DNA of 7,044 nt, taken from assembly GCF_010892395.1 (NCBI RefSeq), contig NZ_JAACKB010000014.1, forward strand, positions 1 to 7,044, given 5' to 3'. Below the pieces are notes generated by a model that made no database searches, was not told where the DNA came from, and saw only the letters and a program-made list of their open reading frames with translations. The DNA is from Sulfurovum sp. bin170. Its GTDB lineage: Bacteria; Campylobacterota; Campylobacteria; Campylobacterales; Sulfurovaceae. Positions within the stretch are counted from its first letter, which is position 1. Each line of letters begins with the position of its first letter. Of the stretch, positions 1-6,428 are shown in pieces. Made by a program: the position numbers and the translations under genes.

Positions 1-557
1 ATCATAGGCACTTTTACAGAAGTAAATTCAAAAAGATTTTTGGCAATCGCTTCACTCTGCCCTCTCTCCTCTGCTCCAAGCCCTGGGTACGCACCAGGGG
101 TGTCTATAAGCATAAGCACAGGAATATTAAACTTCTCAGCAAGTTTCACCGCACGAAGTGCTTTTCTATACCCCTCTGGATTTGGCATACCAAAATTTCT
201 TTTTAGTTTATGTTTGGTTCCACGACCCTTCTGCTCACCTATTAGCATCGTCTTCTGACCATCAATATAACCGATATAACAGAGTATCGCAGGGTCATCA
301 CGAAAAGCTCTATCTCCATGAATCTCATACGCATCTTCCATCATAAAACGGATATAATCTAAAGAGTATGGACGGTCAGGATGTCTAGCCAATTGTAGTT
401 TTTGATAATCACTTAAGGAACCAAAAGTCTTAGCCACCTCTTTCTCTAAAGCCTCTTCAAATGACTCCAGAGCATACTTATCATCTCTCGCTTTAGCAGA
501 GTCAATATCTTGCTGAATCTGCTCAATTTTTTTTTCAAACTCTAAATAAGTTGCCAT
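1..557 (-). CDS. accA: Acetyl-CoA carboxylase carboxyltransferase subunit alpha, partial (C-terminus beyond window edge)
   Basis: AccA forms, with AccD, the carboxyltransferase that moves the carboxyl group from carboxybiotin to acetyl-CoA, making malonyl-CoA for fatty-acid synthesis in the cytoplasm. About 185 residues are visible, starting [19 protein letters not shown]; family members are usually around 310-320 residues, so roughly the last 40% lies outside the window. Recognisable blocks are the N-terminal helical region ([14 protein letters not shown]), then [36 protein letters not shown] and [20 protein letters not shown], which belong to the carboxyltransferase (crotonase-like) fold of the alpha subunit. 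The start is the ATG at 557. Its Shine-Dalgarno TAAGGG (569-564) overlaps the fabF stop codon and sits 6 nt upstream, so translation is probably coupled to fabF. It is the third gene of the minus-strand acpP-fabF-accA operon. The reading frame is intact as far as it can be seen. Confidence 0.95.
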   Translation of the reverse strand, partial: MATYLEFEKKIEQIQQDIDSAKARDDKYALESFEEALEKEVAKTFGSLSDYQKLQLARHPDRPYSLDYIRFMMEDAYEIHGDRAFRDDPAILCYIGYIDGQKTMLIGEQKGRGTKHKLKRNFGMPNPEGYRKALRAVKLAEKFNIPVLMLIDTPGAYPGLGAEERGQSEAIAKNLFEFTSVKVPM

Positions 558-566
558 AGCATACCC

Positions 567-1784
567 TTATATTTTCTTGAAGATTACAACTCCGTTTGTT
601 CCACCAAAACCAAACGAATTGCTCATAACTGCATTAAGCTCTGCATCTCTTGATTTGTTAGGAATATAATCCAAATCACAATCTGCATCAGGAGTTGTAT
701 AGTTAATTGTTGGAGGAAGTTTACCATCACGCATAGCCATAATAGATATGACAGCCTCAATCGCTCCTGCTGCACCTAGACAGTGACCTATCTGCCCCTT
801 TGTTGAGCTAACAGGTGGGCAGTTCTCTTTTCCACCAAATGCCTCTTTTATCGCTGCTGTCTCATTCTTGTCATTCGCAGCAGTACTAGTTCCATGAGCA
901 TTGATATAGTCTATCTTAATATCCCCAGCCATTCTAAGTGCCGCTTTTATCGCTCGAAGCGGTCCCTCTGGTACAGGTGTTGTGATATGATTCGCATCAC
1001 CACTCTCACCAAAACCAACTACCTCAGCATAGATTCTTGCACCTCTTTTTAGGGCAGACTCATACTCTTCGAGAACCAATGCTCCCGCACCCTCACCCAT
1101 TACAAAACCATTTCTATCTGCATCAAATGGTCTCGATGCACCTTGTGGGTCATCATTGTTCGTACTCAACGCTTTCATCGCACCAAATCCACCTATTCCT
1201 GCACCACAAATTGCCGACTCTGCACCAATAACTAACATCTGCTCTGCACCATCAAGAATAATAGTCTTGGTAGCCTCTGCAATAGCATGGGTTCCTGCTG
1301 CACACGCTGTTACGCAAGAGAGATTTGGTCCTTTTATCCCATGGTCAATAGAGATAAATCCACCTAACATATTAACTAGAGACGAAGGGATAAAAAATGG
1401 AGAGATTCGTCTAGGACCTCTATTTTCACAGATTACAGAGTTCTTTTCAATATTTGGCAATCCACCAATACCAGATGCAGATGAGATACCAAATCTCTCC
1501 ATATCTATATCATCAGCAAAATTTGCATCCGCCATCGCTTCATTTGCAGCTTTCATACCAAGTTGAATAAATCTGTCAGCTTTTTTGACCTCTTTTGGAT
1601 TCATTACCTCATTTGGGTCAAAACCGACAATTTCACCTGCAATTTTTACAGAGAATCTCTCAATATCAAAAAGCTCAATCTCTTTGATACCACACTTCCC
1701 ATCCAAAATAGCAGAGAATGCCGTCTCTTTGTCTTGTCCTACACTATTAATCATCCCTAAGCCAGTAACTACTACTCGTTTCAC
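567..1784 (-). CDS. fabF: Beta-ketoacyl-[acyl-carrier-protein] synthase II
   Basis: FabF catalyses the elongating Claisen condensation of acyl-enzyme with malonyl-ACP in cytoplasmic type II fatty-acid synthesis. The 405-residue length is normal for the family. The thiolase-fold catalytic triad is complete: Cys161 in VTACAAGTHA, His297 in NAHGTST and His334 in KGQIGHCLGAAG. The C-terminal NSFGFGGTN block (389-397) and the N-terminal RVVVTGLGMI are also typical. The start is a GTG at 1784, preceded by AGGAGA (1794-1789) with a 4-nt spacer. An ATG at 1800 runs into TAG after four codons, which rules it out. The gene lies 201 bp downstream of acpP, a long gap filled by two palindromic elements, and 9 bp upstream of accA. 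It uses the acyl carrier protein encoded just upstream, and the malonyl-CoA made with AccA feeds its substrate. Nothing in the reading frame looks damaged. Confidence 0.97.
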   Translation of the reverse strand: MKRVVVTGLGMINSVGQDKETAFSAILDGKCGIKEIELFDIERFSVKIAGEIVGFDPNEVMNPKEVKKADRFIQLGMKAANEAMADANFADDIDMERFGISSASGIGGLPNIEKNSVICENRGPRRISPFFIPSSLVNMLGGFISIDHGIKGPNLSCVTACAAGTHAIAEATKTIILDGAEQMLVIGAESAICGAGIGGFGAMKALSTNNDDPQGASRPFDADRNGFVMGEGAGALVLEEYESALKRGARIYAEVVGFGESGDANHITTPVPEGPLRAIKAALRMAGDIKIDYINAHGTSTAANDKNETAAIKEAFGGKENCPPVSSTKGQIGHCLGAAGAIEAVISIMAMRDGKLPPTINYTTPDADCDLDYIPNKSRDAELNAVMSNSFGFGGTNGVVIFKKI

Positions 1785-1810
1785 GCTATCTCCTGTTCAT
1801 TCGTTCTTAA

Positions 1811-1950
1811 GATATATATCAGAATATATACTAAATAAAATTCTTGCAGAACTCCTTGGAATCGGAGACTTTAGTCCCGAATATTACGAGGCTAAAGCCA
1901 TCGGTTCCTAGTTTTGCAAGAAGTCTAATAAATTCTCAAATATATTTTAT
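1811..1950. repeat. Long imperfect inverted repeat (MITE-like) between acpP and fabF
   Basis: The core is a palindrome whose arms are 1858-1879 and 1887-1908 (16 of 22 positions pair, plus some G-T wobble) around the 7-nt loop aatatta. The arms contain CTTTAG on one side and CTAAAG on the other. Next out, ttcttgca (1841-1848) pairs perfectly with tgcaagaa (1915-1922). Still further out, ctaaataaaat (1831-1841) pairs with attttatttag (1944-1954). With gaps, the AT-rich flanks also align as inverted copies. The total of roughly 140 bp, without coding capacity, resembles a non-autonomous mobile element or a large structured RNA in the operon transcript. I cannot tell from one copy whether it is repeated in the genome. 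Confidence 0.6.
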
Positions 1951-1953
1951 TTA

Positions 1954-1979
1954 GGGCAGACACACTGGTCTGCCCCTAC
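1954..1979 (-). repeat. REP-like palindrome with GTAG at its foot, 7 bp after acpP stop
   Basis: Read on the minus strand, GTAG (1979-1976) is followed immediately by GGGCAGAC, the loop CAGTGT and GTCTGCCC (down to 1954): a perfect 8-bp GC-rich stem. A GTAG or GGAG tetranucleotide beside the foot of a short palindrome is the known hallmark of REP sequences handled by REP-associated tyrosine transposases (RAYTs). No T-run follows the stem, so it is a poor intrinsic terminator. In the operon mRNA it would still form a stable hairpin just after acpP and could act as a processing or stabilising site, keeping acpP message in excess over fabF. Assignment as a REP is by pattern only. Confidence 0.55.
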
Positions 1980-1985
1980 TCAAAT

Positions 1986-2219
1986 CTATGCTTGAATATT
2001 CTCAATAAATTTAATTGCATCTGAAACATTTGCAATTTTTTCTGCATCTTCATCAGGAATCTCTATATCAAATTTCTCTTCAAGGGCCATTACTAGTTCA
2101 ACAACATCAAGACTATCAGCACCAAGATCCTCTACGAACTTAGACTCAATTTTTACTTCATCTGGACTCACATTTAGTTGCTCTACAACTACCTCTTTTA
2201 CATCATCAAATAGTGCCAT
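1986..2219 (-). CDS. acpP: Acyl carrier protein
   Basis: This small acidic cytoplasmic protein carries growing acyl chains on a phosphopantetheine arm through type II fatty-acid synthesis, and donates them for phospholipid and lipid A synthesis. The 77-residue length is standard. The phosphopantetheine site is Ser36 in [16 protein letters not shown] (positions 33-48), the family's DSL motif with the acidic recognition helix after it. The charge is strongly negative, as expected. The ATG at 2219 has a good AGGAGAG Shine-Dalgarno just upstream. It is the first gene of the acpP-fabF-accA unit and is transcribed from the AT-rich divergent region shared with the glucosaminidase gene. A GC-rich hairpin follows the stop codon, which may help acpP mRNA accumulate above that of the downstream enzymes, since cells need far more of this protein than of FabF. 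Confidence 0.97.
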   Translation of the reverse strand: MALFDDVKEVVVEQLNVSPDEVKIESKFVEDLGADSLDVVELVMALEEKFDIEIPDEDAEKIANVSDAIKFIENIQA

Positions 2220-2246
2220 GACACTCTCCTAATCGTTTAATTTTAT

Positions 2247-2282
2247 GCTCGTAAGTATAGCAAAAAAAGCTAAAAACTAATT
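2247..2282 (-). promoter_or_regulatory. Candidate sigma-70-type promoter for the acpP operon
   Basis: On the minus strand a TATACT -10 box (2259-2254) is preceded by a run of T's (TTTTTTTGC). This is the pattern known for Campylobacterota housekeeping promoters, which usually lack a clear -35 box. Transcription would start near 2247, giving a leader of about 27 nt before the acpP start with the AGGAGAG site inside it. The position is inferred from sequence only. Confidence 0.5.
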
Positions 2283-2387
2283 ACTATTGTAAAAATTATA
2301 ATTTAATTAAATGTAATTTTTCCCAAAAAACTTATTTACAGTAAAAAACACTTACACTATATAAGTATAAAAAATAGACTAAAAAAA

Positions 2388-2431
2388 ATAGAGTGTTACA
2401 AATTTGTTGAATTTTTTCTTAAACACTCTAT
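2388..2431. repeat. Inverted repeat with nested palindrome upstream of the glucosaminidase gene
   Basis: atagagtgtt (2388-2397) is a perfect 10-bp inverted match to aacactctat (2422-2431), separated by 24 nt. The spacer begins with the perfect 10-bp palindrome acaaatttgt (2398-2407). The region lies in the AT-rich gap between acpP and the glucosaminidase, about 50 bp upstream of the latter's candidate -10 box. It could be a regulator binding site or a weak terminator separating the divergent units. The rest of the 298-bp gap holds no gene that I can see. Confidence 0.35.
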
Positions 2432-2480
2432 ATATAGGGTATATTTTGAGTAAAATTATTTTATTTTAAGATTAAAGTTG

Positions 2481-2508
2481 TATAATTTTCAAATTTTTTC
2501 GAATAAGG
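2481..2508 (+). promoter_or_regulatory. Candidate -10 box and ribosome-binding site for the glucosaminidase gene
   Basis: A perfect TATAAT lies at 2481-2486, downstream of an AT-rich stretch with periodic T-runs and no clear -35. Transcription would start near 2493. The ribosome-binding site is the modest TAAGG at 2504-2508, 9 nt before the ATG at 2518. Confidence 0.4.
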
Positions 2509-2517
2509 TAACACAAC

Positions 2518-3393
2518 ATGATTAAATATTTTTTAATATTTATAAGCGTCACAATTACTACATTTTCACTGGACAATGCGTATATAGAAGATATCACTTA
2601 TACGCTAGAGGAAGAGAGCAATATTAATTTATACCAAGAAGATGAAACTTCTTCTAATAAATTAGCTGTAACTATGAATAGAAAAATTAATTCTCCAAAA
2701 GATATTACTATTTTTAAAGAGAAGATGATTAAACCTATTAACTATACAACTACTGTATCGTTGAATAAGCTCCAAGTCTCAGAGAAAAAACAGAAATTTT
2801 TCCACATGATGCTACCTGCTATTTTGATTAGTAAACAGAAACTAAAAGTCAAAAGAGCAAGAGTAGAAGAGATTCTTCAATTGGTTAATCCAACTTCAGA
2901 TGATTTGATATTTTTAGATAAACTCTATAAAAAATATAGAACTGATAACGGTAAAGAGCTTCTATCTCGTATGAAAACTCATCCTGTTAGTATTGTATTG
3001 GCTCAAGCGGCAATTGAGTCGGGTTGGGGAGAGTCAAGATTCTTCAAAGAGGGTAAAAACATATTTGGTATGTGGTCTGTCAGCAAAAATGAACCTCGAA
3101 TGAGAGCAAAAGAGACTAGAAATGGCAAAGCCATCTATCTTAGAAAATATAGCTCTATTAGTGATGCTATTGATGACTACTTTGTAACAATTGGAAGAGG
3201 AGCTTATAAGAGCTTTAGAAAACAGAGAGACATCACAAAAGACCCATTAAAACTAGTTGCATACCTAATCAACTACTGTGAACTAAGAGGTCAATATACA
3301 AAAAAACTTAGAAAATTTATTATTGCTAATAATCTTGAAGATTTTGATGAGTTTCAAATAGATAAAATGTACCTAACAAGAAACTTTTACTAA
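2518..3393 (+). CDS. Exported Bax-like glucosaminidase (peptidoglycan hydrolase)
   Basis: The C-terminal half (about residues 135-272) is a glucosaminidase domain of the Bax / GH73-like lysozyme-fold group, which cleaves N-acetylglucosamine linkages in peptidoglycan. Typical blocks are HPVSIVLAQAAIESGWGESR (155-174), with the presumed catalytic Glu167; NIFGMWS (181-187); the YSSISDAIDDYF block (211-222); and LINYCELRGQY (250-260). The first 17 or so residues (MIKYFLIFISVTITTFS) form a hydrophobic export signal, so the enzyme should act in the periplasm. Residues 18-130 are a poorly conserved linker, rich in charged and Asn/Thr residues. The ATG at 2518 is supported by TAAGG 9 nt upstream and by the signal peptide that follows it. 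It is a single-gene unit, divergent from acpP; its last 21 bp overlap the end of the convergent histidine kinase gene. A role in wall remodelling or cell shape is likely but is inferred from the domain only. Confidence 0.88.
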   Translation: MIKYFLIFISVTITTFSLDNAYIEDITYTLEEESNINLYQEDETSSNKLAVTMNRKINSPKDITIFKEKMIKPINYTTTVSLNKLQVSEKKQKFFHMMLPAILISKQKLKVKRARVEEILQLVNPTSDDLIFLDKLYKKYRTDNGKELLSRMKTHPVSIVLAQAAIESGWGESRFFKEGKNIFGMWSVSKNEPRMRAKETRNGKAIYLRKYSSISDAIDDYFVTIGRGAYKSFRKQRDITKDPLKLVAYLINYCELRGQYTKKLRKFIIANNLEDFDEFQIDKMYLTRNFY

Positions 3394-4200
3394 ATCCAAA
3401 CTCACTTTAGTTCCCTCTCCTTTTTGGGAACTAATCCAAATCTTTATCTTCTCATCATCACAATAGGCTTTGACAAGAGCCAAACCAATCCCCTCACCAC
3501 GAACAGCACTATCAGACTGATAATATCGCTCATATATAGAGATTAACTCCACCTCATCCATACCTATACCTCTATCTTCAATAGTCAAAATATTATCTTT
3601 TAATCTTATAGTAACAGGCTCTAGTTTATCGGAGTATTTCATCGCATTTGTCAAGATATTATCCAACATTTTTTCAAAACCAATTCTATCAACAACTATC
3701 ACAACTGGCTCTATATATAATAAGAAAGGATTTCTCTGCTGTAACCTCAACACAGCCACCCTCTCCTCTATCAACTCATCAACCCTAAACAACTCTTTTT
3801 CAACAGAGTGTATCTCTTTTTTAATACTATAAATAAGCTCTGCATAGAGTCGCTCTAACCTCTTAGATGAATCCTCTATACGACTCAATCGTTTTAGAGC
3901 TTTTTCATTATCTTTTAGAGTCCTCTTAAGTAGTGCAGTGTTTGCTTGTATAGTGGAGATTGGGATATTTAGCTCATGCAGTATCTCTCTTGTTAGATGC
4001 AGAAGATTCTCATCTATTTTAAACTTTTGACTTAAAATATAGCTGTTCAATATATAACCAAAACCCAAGGAGAGAACTATAATCAATAGACTAGCTACAA
4101 TAAACTCCATTTTACTACTCAAAAAAGTATAAAGCAGTCCCAATAAAAATATAATAGAGAGTGTATAAAGCAGTGTTGCTATCCATATCTGTTTTTTCAT
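3373..4200 (-). CDS. Small two-component sensor histidine kinase lacking a periplasmic sensor domain
   Basis: The 275-residue protein has two membrane helices (about 5-27 and 32-54) joined by only a few residues. A HisKA dimerisation domain follows with phosphoacceptor His75 in REILHELNIP, then a HATPase domain with N-box DNILTNAMKYS (Asn185), G1 box DRGIGMD (209-215), F-box-like YERYYQSD, and G2 box GEGIGLALVKAYC (235-247). All catalytic motifs are present, so it should autophosphorylate and pass phosphate to a response regulator. No intact regulator gene lies in the window; only a remnant is seen at 6290-6428 on the same strand. The lack of an external domain suggests sensing within the membrane or through a partner. 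The ATG at 4200 is the only start downstream of the in-frame TAA, but no Shine-Dalgarno is visible before it. It is divergent from the copper receptor gene, so a regulatory link is plausible but unproven. Confidence 0.9.
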   Translation of the reverse strand: MKKQIWIATLLYTLSIIFLLGLLYTFLSSKMEFIVASLLIIVLSLGFGYILNSYILSQKFKIDENLLHLTREILHELNIPISTIQANTALLKRTLKDNEKALKRLSRIEDSSKRLERLYAELIYSIKKEIHSVEKELFRVDELIEERVAVLRLQQRNPFLLYIEPVVIVVDRIGFEKMLDNILTNAMKYSDKLEPVTIRLKDNILTIEDRGIGMDEVELISIYERYYQSDSAVRGEGIGLALVKAYCDDEKIKIWISSQKGEGTKVSLDLVKVSC

Positions 4201-4241
4201 ATAGACATAATATCTATGATTTGTTTAACACTAAATTAACA

Positions 4242-4283
4242 AAACTCCTCTATAATAACTTATTATGAACATAAGAGGAGTTT
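4242..4283 (+). promoter_or_regulatory. Receptor gene promoter with nested dyad-symmetric candidate operator
   Basis: A TATAAT -10 box sits at 4251-4256, placing the transcript start near 4263. It is enclosed by a perfect 10-bp inverted repeat, aaactcctct (4242-4251) and agaggagttt (4274-4283). The right arm contains the ribosome-binding site AGGAG (4276-4280, 7 nt before the ATG at 4288). Inside the loop is a second perfect repeat, ataataa-c-ttattat (4252-4266). Because the left arm lies at or before the expected transcript start, a DNA operator is more likely than an RNA hairpin. The binding protein is unknown. Confidence 0.5.
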
Positions 4284-4287
4284 ATCA

Positions 4288-6279
4288 ATGAAGAGAACCA
4301 TCTATCTATCCCTAGCATCTGTTGCAGTTCTTCAAGGTGCAGAGAAATTAAAAGATATCAATGTCACTGAACGAATCGGCACAGAGGTAGTCGCCGATGT
4401 TTATGGTGAAGAGTTGAAATCATCAGACTTAGCAGAGGCATTAAGTCAAAGTACCCCTAGTATGACCATGATTAGGCGAAGTGGTATCGCCAATGATATA
4501 GTATTTAGAGGTCAAAAACGAGACAATATCAATGTTATCGTAGATGGAATGAAGGTGTGTGGAGCCTGTCCCAACCGAATGGACCCACCCACTTCACATG
4601 TGATGACCCAAAATATTGATGAGGTTCAGATAACACATGGGGCTTTTGATGTAGAGGATTTTGGAACACTAAGTGGCAAGATAAAAATCAATACACGAAA
4701 ACCACAAGAGGAGTTTGCAGGTGAAGTGACTATCAATGTAGGGAGTTATGACTATAAAAAAGCAACCGTTAGTGCCAGTGGTGGTATAGGAAGTATCAAA
4801 GTCCTAGTCTCTGCTTCAAAAGAGGAGGGAGGACAATACAAAGATGGAGATGGTAATAACTTTGCCGAGCAACTCGCCAATCAGGTAGATGGTACACCAT
4901 TGGCAGGTATGGCTTATCTTCCTAACCAAAGTGATAGGGATGCCTATGAGAGAAAATCAGCTATGGCAAAACTCTTTTGGGATATTACAGATGACCAAGA
5001 GTTGAGATTAGGCTATACAGCCAATAGAAGTGATAATGTACTCTACCCAAGCACACCAATGGATGCTGATTATGATGACTCTGACCTCTACAATATTGAG
5101 TATCGTATAGACAATATCGGAGATATTTCTAAAAAACTAGAGATGCAGGTCTATCAGACAGAAGTAGACCACCCTATGTCGATTCGTTATCGAAAATCAT
5201 CCGTGGCAAACGGGGTGATTACCCATGCACTAACGACTAAGATGCAAGGGGCTAAGATGAAAAATAGCTTTGATATTGATGAGCATGAGTTGGTTGCTGG
5301 TTTGGATTATAGTTTGAGAAACTGGGATGGGGCATATTATAAAAATGAAAAACCTTTTCCTGCGGATAAATTTCGCAGTATCTATGATGTCAATACCAAA
5401 AACCAAGCTCTATTTATCAAAGACAAGTTTACATTAGGTTCAGCTACCATCGAGAGTGGGCTTCGATATGATGATAGCACCGTCACCCCAACAGGTATAC
5501 AACAATCCAATGATTATAGTGGAGTCACAGGAAACATCTTTGCTACTATCAAAGCAAATCGCACACTAAAATACTATATGGGCATAGGAAAGTCAACCAG
5601 AGTGCCTGACCCAAGAGAGCTTTACTACAAAGATAAAATGGGAGTAGAGATAGGTACACCCAACTTAAATGAGACCACCAACTATGAAGCTGATTTAGGA
5701 TTTGAAAAAGATTTCGCCAACTCCACCCTTAAGACAAAATTTTTCTATAGTAAACTGCAAGATTATATCTACTATAACGGTATGAAAACAGGTGGAAACA
5801 ACTTTACCAATATAGACGCAACCCTCTATGGTGCAGAGCTTAGTGGTAGCTATTTGGCAAATGATGCGATTACTCTTGACTATGGTTTAGCCTATACCGT
5901 GGGTAAAAAAGATGACCTACCACAAGGACAAACAGACAAAGATTTAGTCGATATTACCCCTATGAAAATGACACTTGGTGCAACCTATATGTTTGATACA
6001 GCCGTAGCAAAACTGGAACTAGTAGCCCGTGATGATTGGAATAGAATCGACAGTGACAATGGTGAACAGGAGATTGATGGATATACTGTTGTTAATTTCA
6101 AGTGGGATAAAGAGATGACAGAAGCTCTAAATATTACGCTAGGAATGGATAATATTTTTGACAAAACTTATACAGTCTCTAATAGTCAAAAAGATTTGAC
6201 GCTAGTTGGTGGAGATAAGAGTATGTTGATGAATGAACCGGGGCGGTACATGTATCTCAACGGAACTTATCGGTTTTAG
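4288..6279 (+). CDS. TonB-dependent outer-membrane copper receptor, OprC/NosA-like
   Basis: This 663-residue protein has a short signal peptide (about 1-18, cleavage likely after LQGA), a probable TonB box around DINVTER (23-29), a plug domain with VFRGQKRDNINVIVDGMKV, and a beta-barrel ending in LNGTYRF with the terminal Phe typical of outer-membrane proteins. The plug contains C94-P-N-R-M98 followed by DPPTSHV, and the barrel contains H295-P-M297. A CxxxM plus HxM set is the copper site described for Pseudomonas OprC, and the MDPPTS stretch is shared with NosA/OprC-type receptors. It should therefore import copper across the outer membrane using TonB energy, perhaps supplying copper enzymes such as nitrous oxide reductase or cytochrome oxidase. 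Cys91, two residues before Cys94, makes a CxxC. The gene stands alone, divergent from the histidine kinase, with a strong AGGAG site. The specificity rests on motif recognition; other metals are less likely but not excluded. Confidence 0.88.
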   Translation: MKRTIYLSLASVAVLQGAEKLKDINVTERIGTEVVADVYGEELKSSDLAEALSQSTPSMTMIRRSGIANDIVFRGQKRDNINVIVDGMKVCGACPNRMDPPTSHVMTQNIDEVQITHGAFDVEDFGTLSGKIKINTRKPQEEFAGEVTINVGSYDYKKATVSASGGIGSIKVLVSASKEEGGQYKDGDGNNFAEQLANQVDGTPLAGMAYLPNQSDRDAYERKSAMAKLFWDITDDQELRLGYTANRSDNVLYPSTPMDADYDDSDLYNIEYRIDNIGDISKKLEMQVYQTEVDHPMSIRYRKSSVANGVITHALTTKMQGAKMKNSFDIDEHELVAGLDYSLRNWDGAYYKNEKPFPADKFRSIYDVNTKNQALFIKDKFTLGSATIESGLRYDDSTVTPTGIQQSNDYSGVTGNIFATIKANRTLKYYMGIGKSTRVPDPRELYYKDKMGVEIGTPNLNETTNYEADLGFEKDFANSTLKTKFFYSKLQDYIYYNGMKTGGNNFTNIDATLYGAELSGSYLANDAITLDYGLAYTVGKKDDLPQGQTDKDLVDITPMKMTLGATYMFDTAVAKLELVARDDWNRIDSDNGEQEIDGYTVVNFKWDKEMTEALNITLGMDNIFDKTYTVSNSQKDLTLVGGDKSMLMNEPGRYMYLNGTYRF

Positions 6280-6289
6280 AGTCTATGCT

Positions 6290-6428
6290 TTAGTGTAACC
6301 ATATCAAAAAGGTTACACCAACTTTATACCCAACCCCCCCGCACAATATACTCTTTTGAGCCATCAGGGTCTATCTTTTTCCGTAGTCTATTGATAGCGA
6401 CATTGATGGTCTTTTCGTGAGCATCCTC
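6290..6428 (-). pseudogene. Remnant of an OmpR-family response regulator (end of winged-helix DNA-binding domain), frameshifted
   Basis: On the minus strand from 6428 the frame reads EDAHEKTINVAINRLRKKID, then PDGSKEYIVRG. This is the recognition helix and C-terminal wing of an OmpR/PhoB-type effector domain. In that frame it then goes to GWV and stops. Dropping one base from the 7-C run at 6334-6340 restores VRGVGYKVGVT, the classic RGVGY hairpin, with a stop at 6290. Upstream of 6428 there are in-frame stops (TAG at 6437-6435, then TGA) and no receiver domain or start, so the gene is truncated as well as frameshifted. It is on the same strand as the histidine kinase, and regulator-then-kinase is the usual operon order. 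It may be what is left of the kinase's partner. The family assignment is strong for so short a stretch. Confidence 0.75.
6293..6331 (+). terminator. Probable terminator of the copper receptor gene
   Basis: GTGTAACC (6293-6300) and GGTTACAC (6311-6318) form a perfect 8-bp stem around the 10-nt loop atatcaaaaa, starting 14 nt after the receptor stop codon. The downstream sequence (caactttatacc) has only a weak T-rich stretch, so termination efficiency is uncertain. The same bases overlap the tail of the response-regulator remnant on the other strand. Confidence 0.45.

Noticed and set aside
40..346. Plus-strand open frames opposite accA
   Set aside because: The minus strand encodes clear AccA motifs across the same bases; these frames are shadows.
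1037..1911. Several plus-strand open frames of 64-136 codons opposite fabF and the intergenic region
   Set aside because: They are antisense shadows of fabF, low in recognisable protein features and without ribosome-binding sites; fabF on the other strand has a complete catalytic triad.
1954..1975. Intrinsic terminator after acpP
   Set aside because: The stem is strong but no T-run follows on the minus strand, and fabF-accA lie downstream with the same orientation; REP-like or processing hairpin fits better.
4252..4266. Possible Fur box in the 7-1-7 palindrome before the receptor
   Set aside because: The symmetry is right but the bases match the TGATAAT-N-ATTATCA consensus poorly; kept only as an operator of unknown protein.
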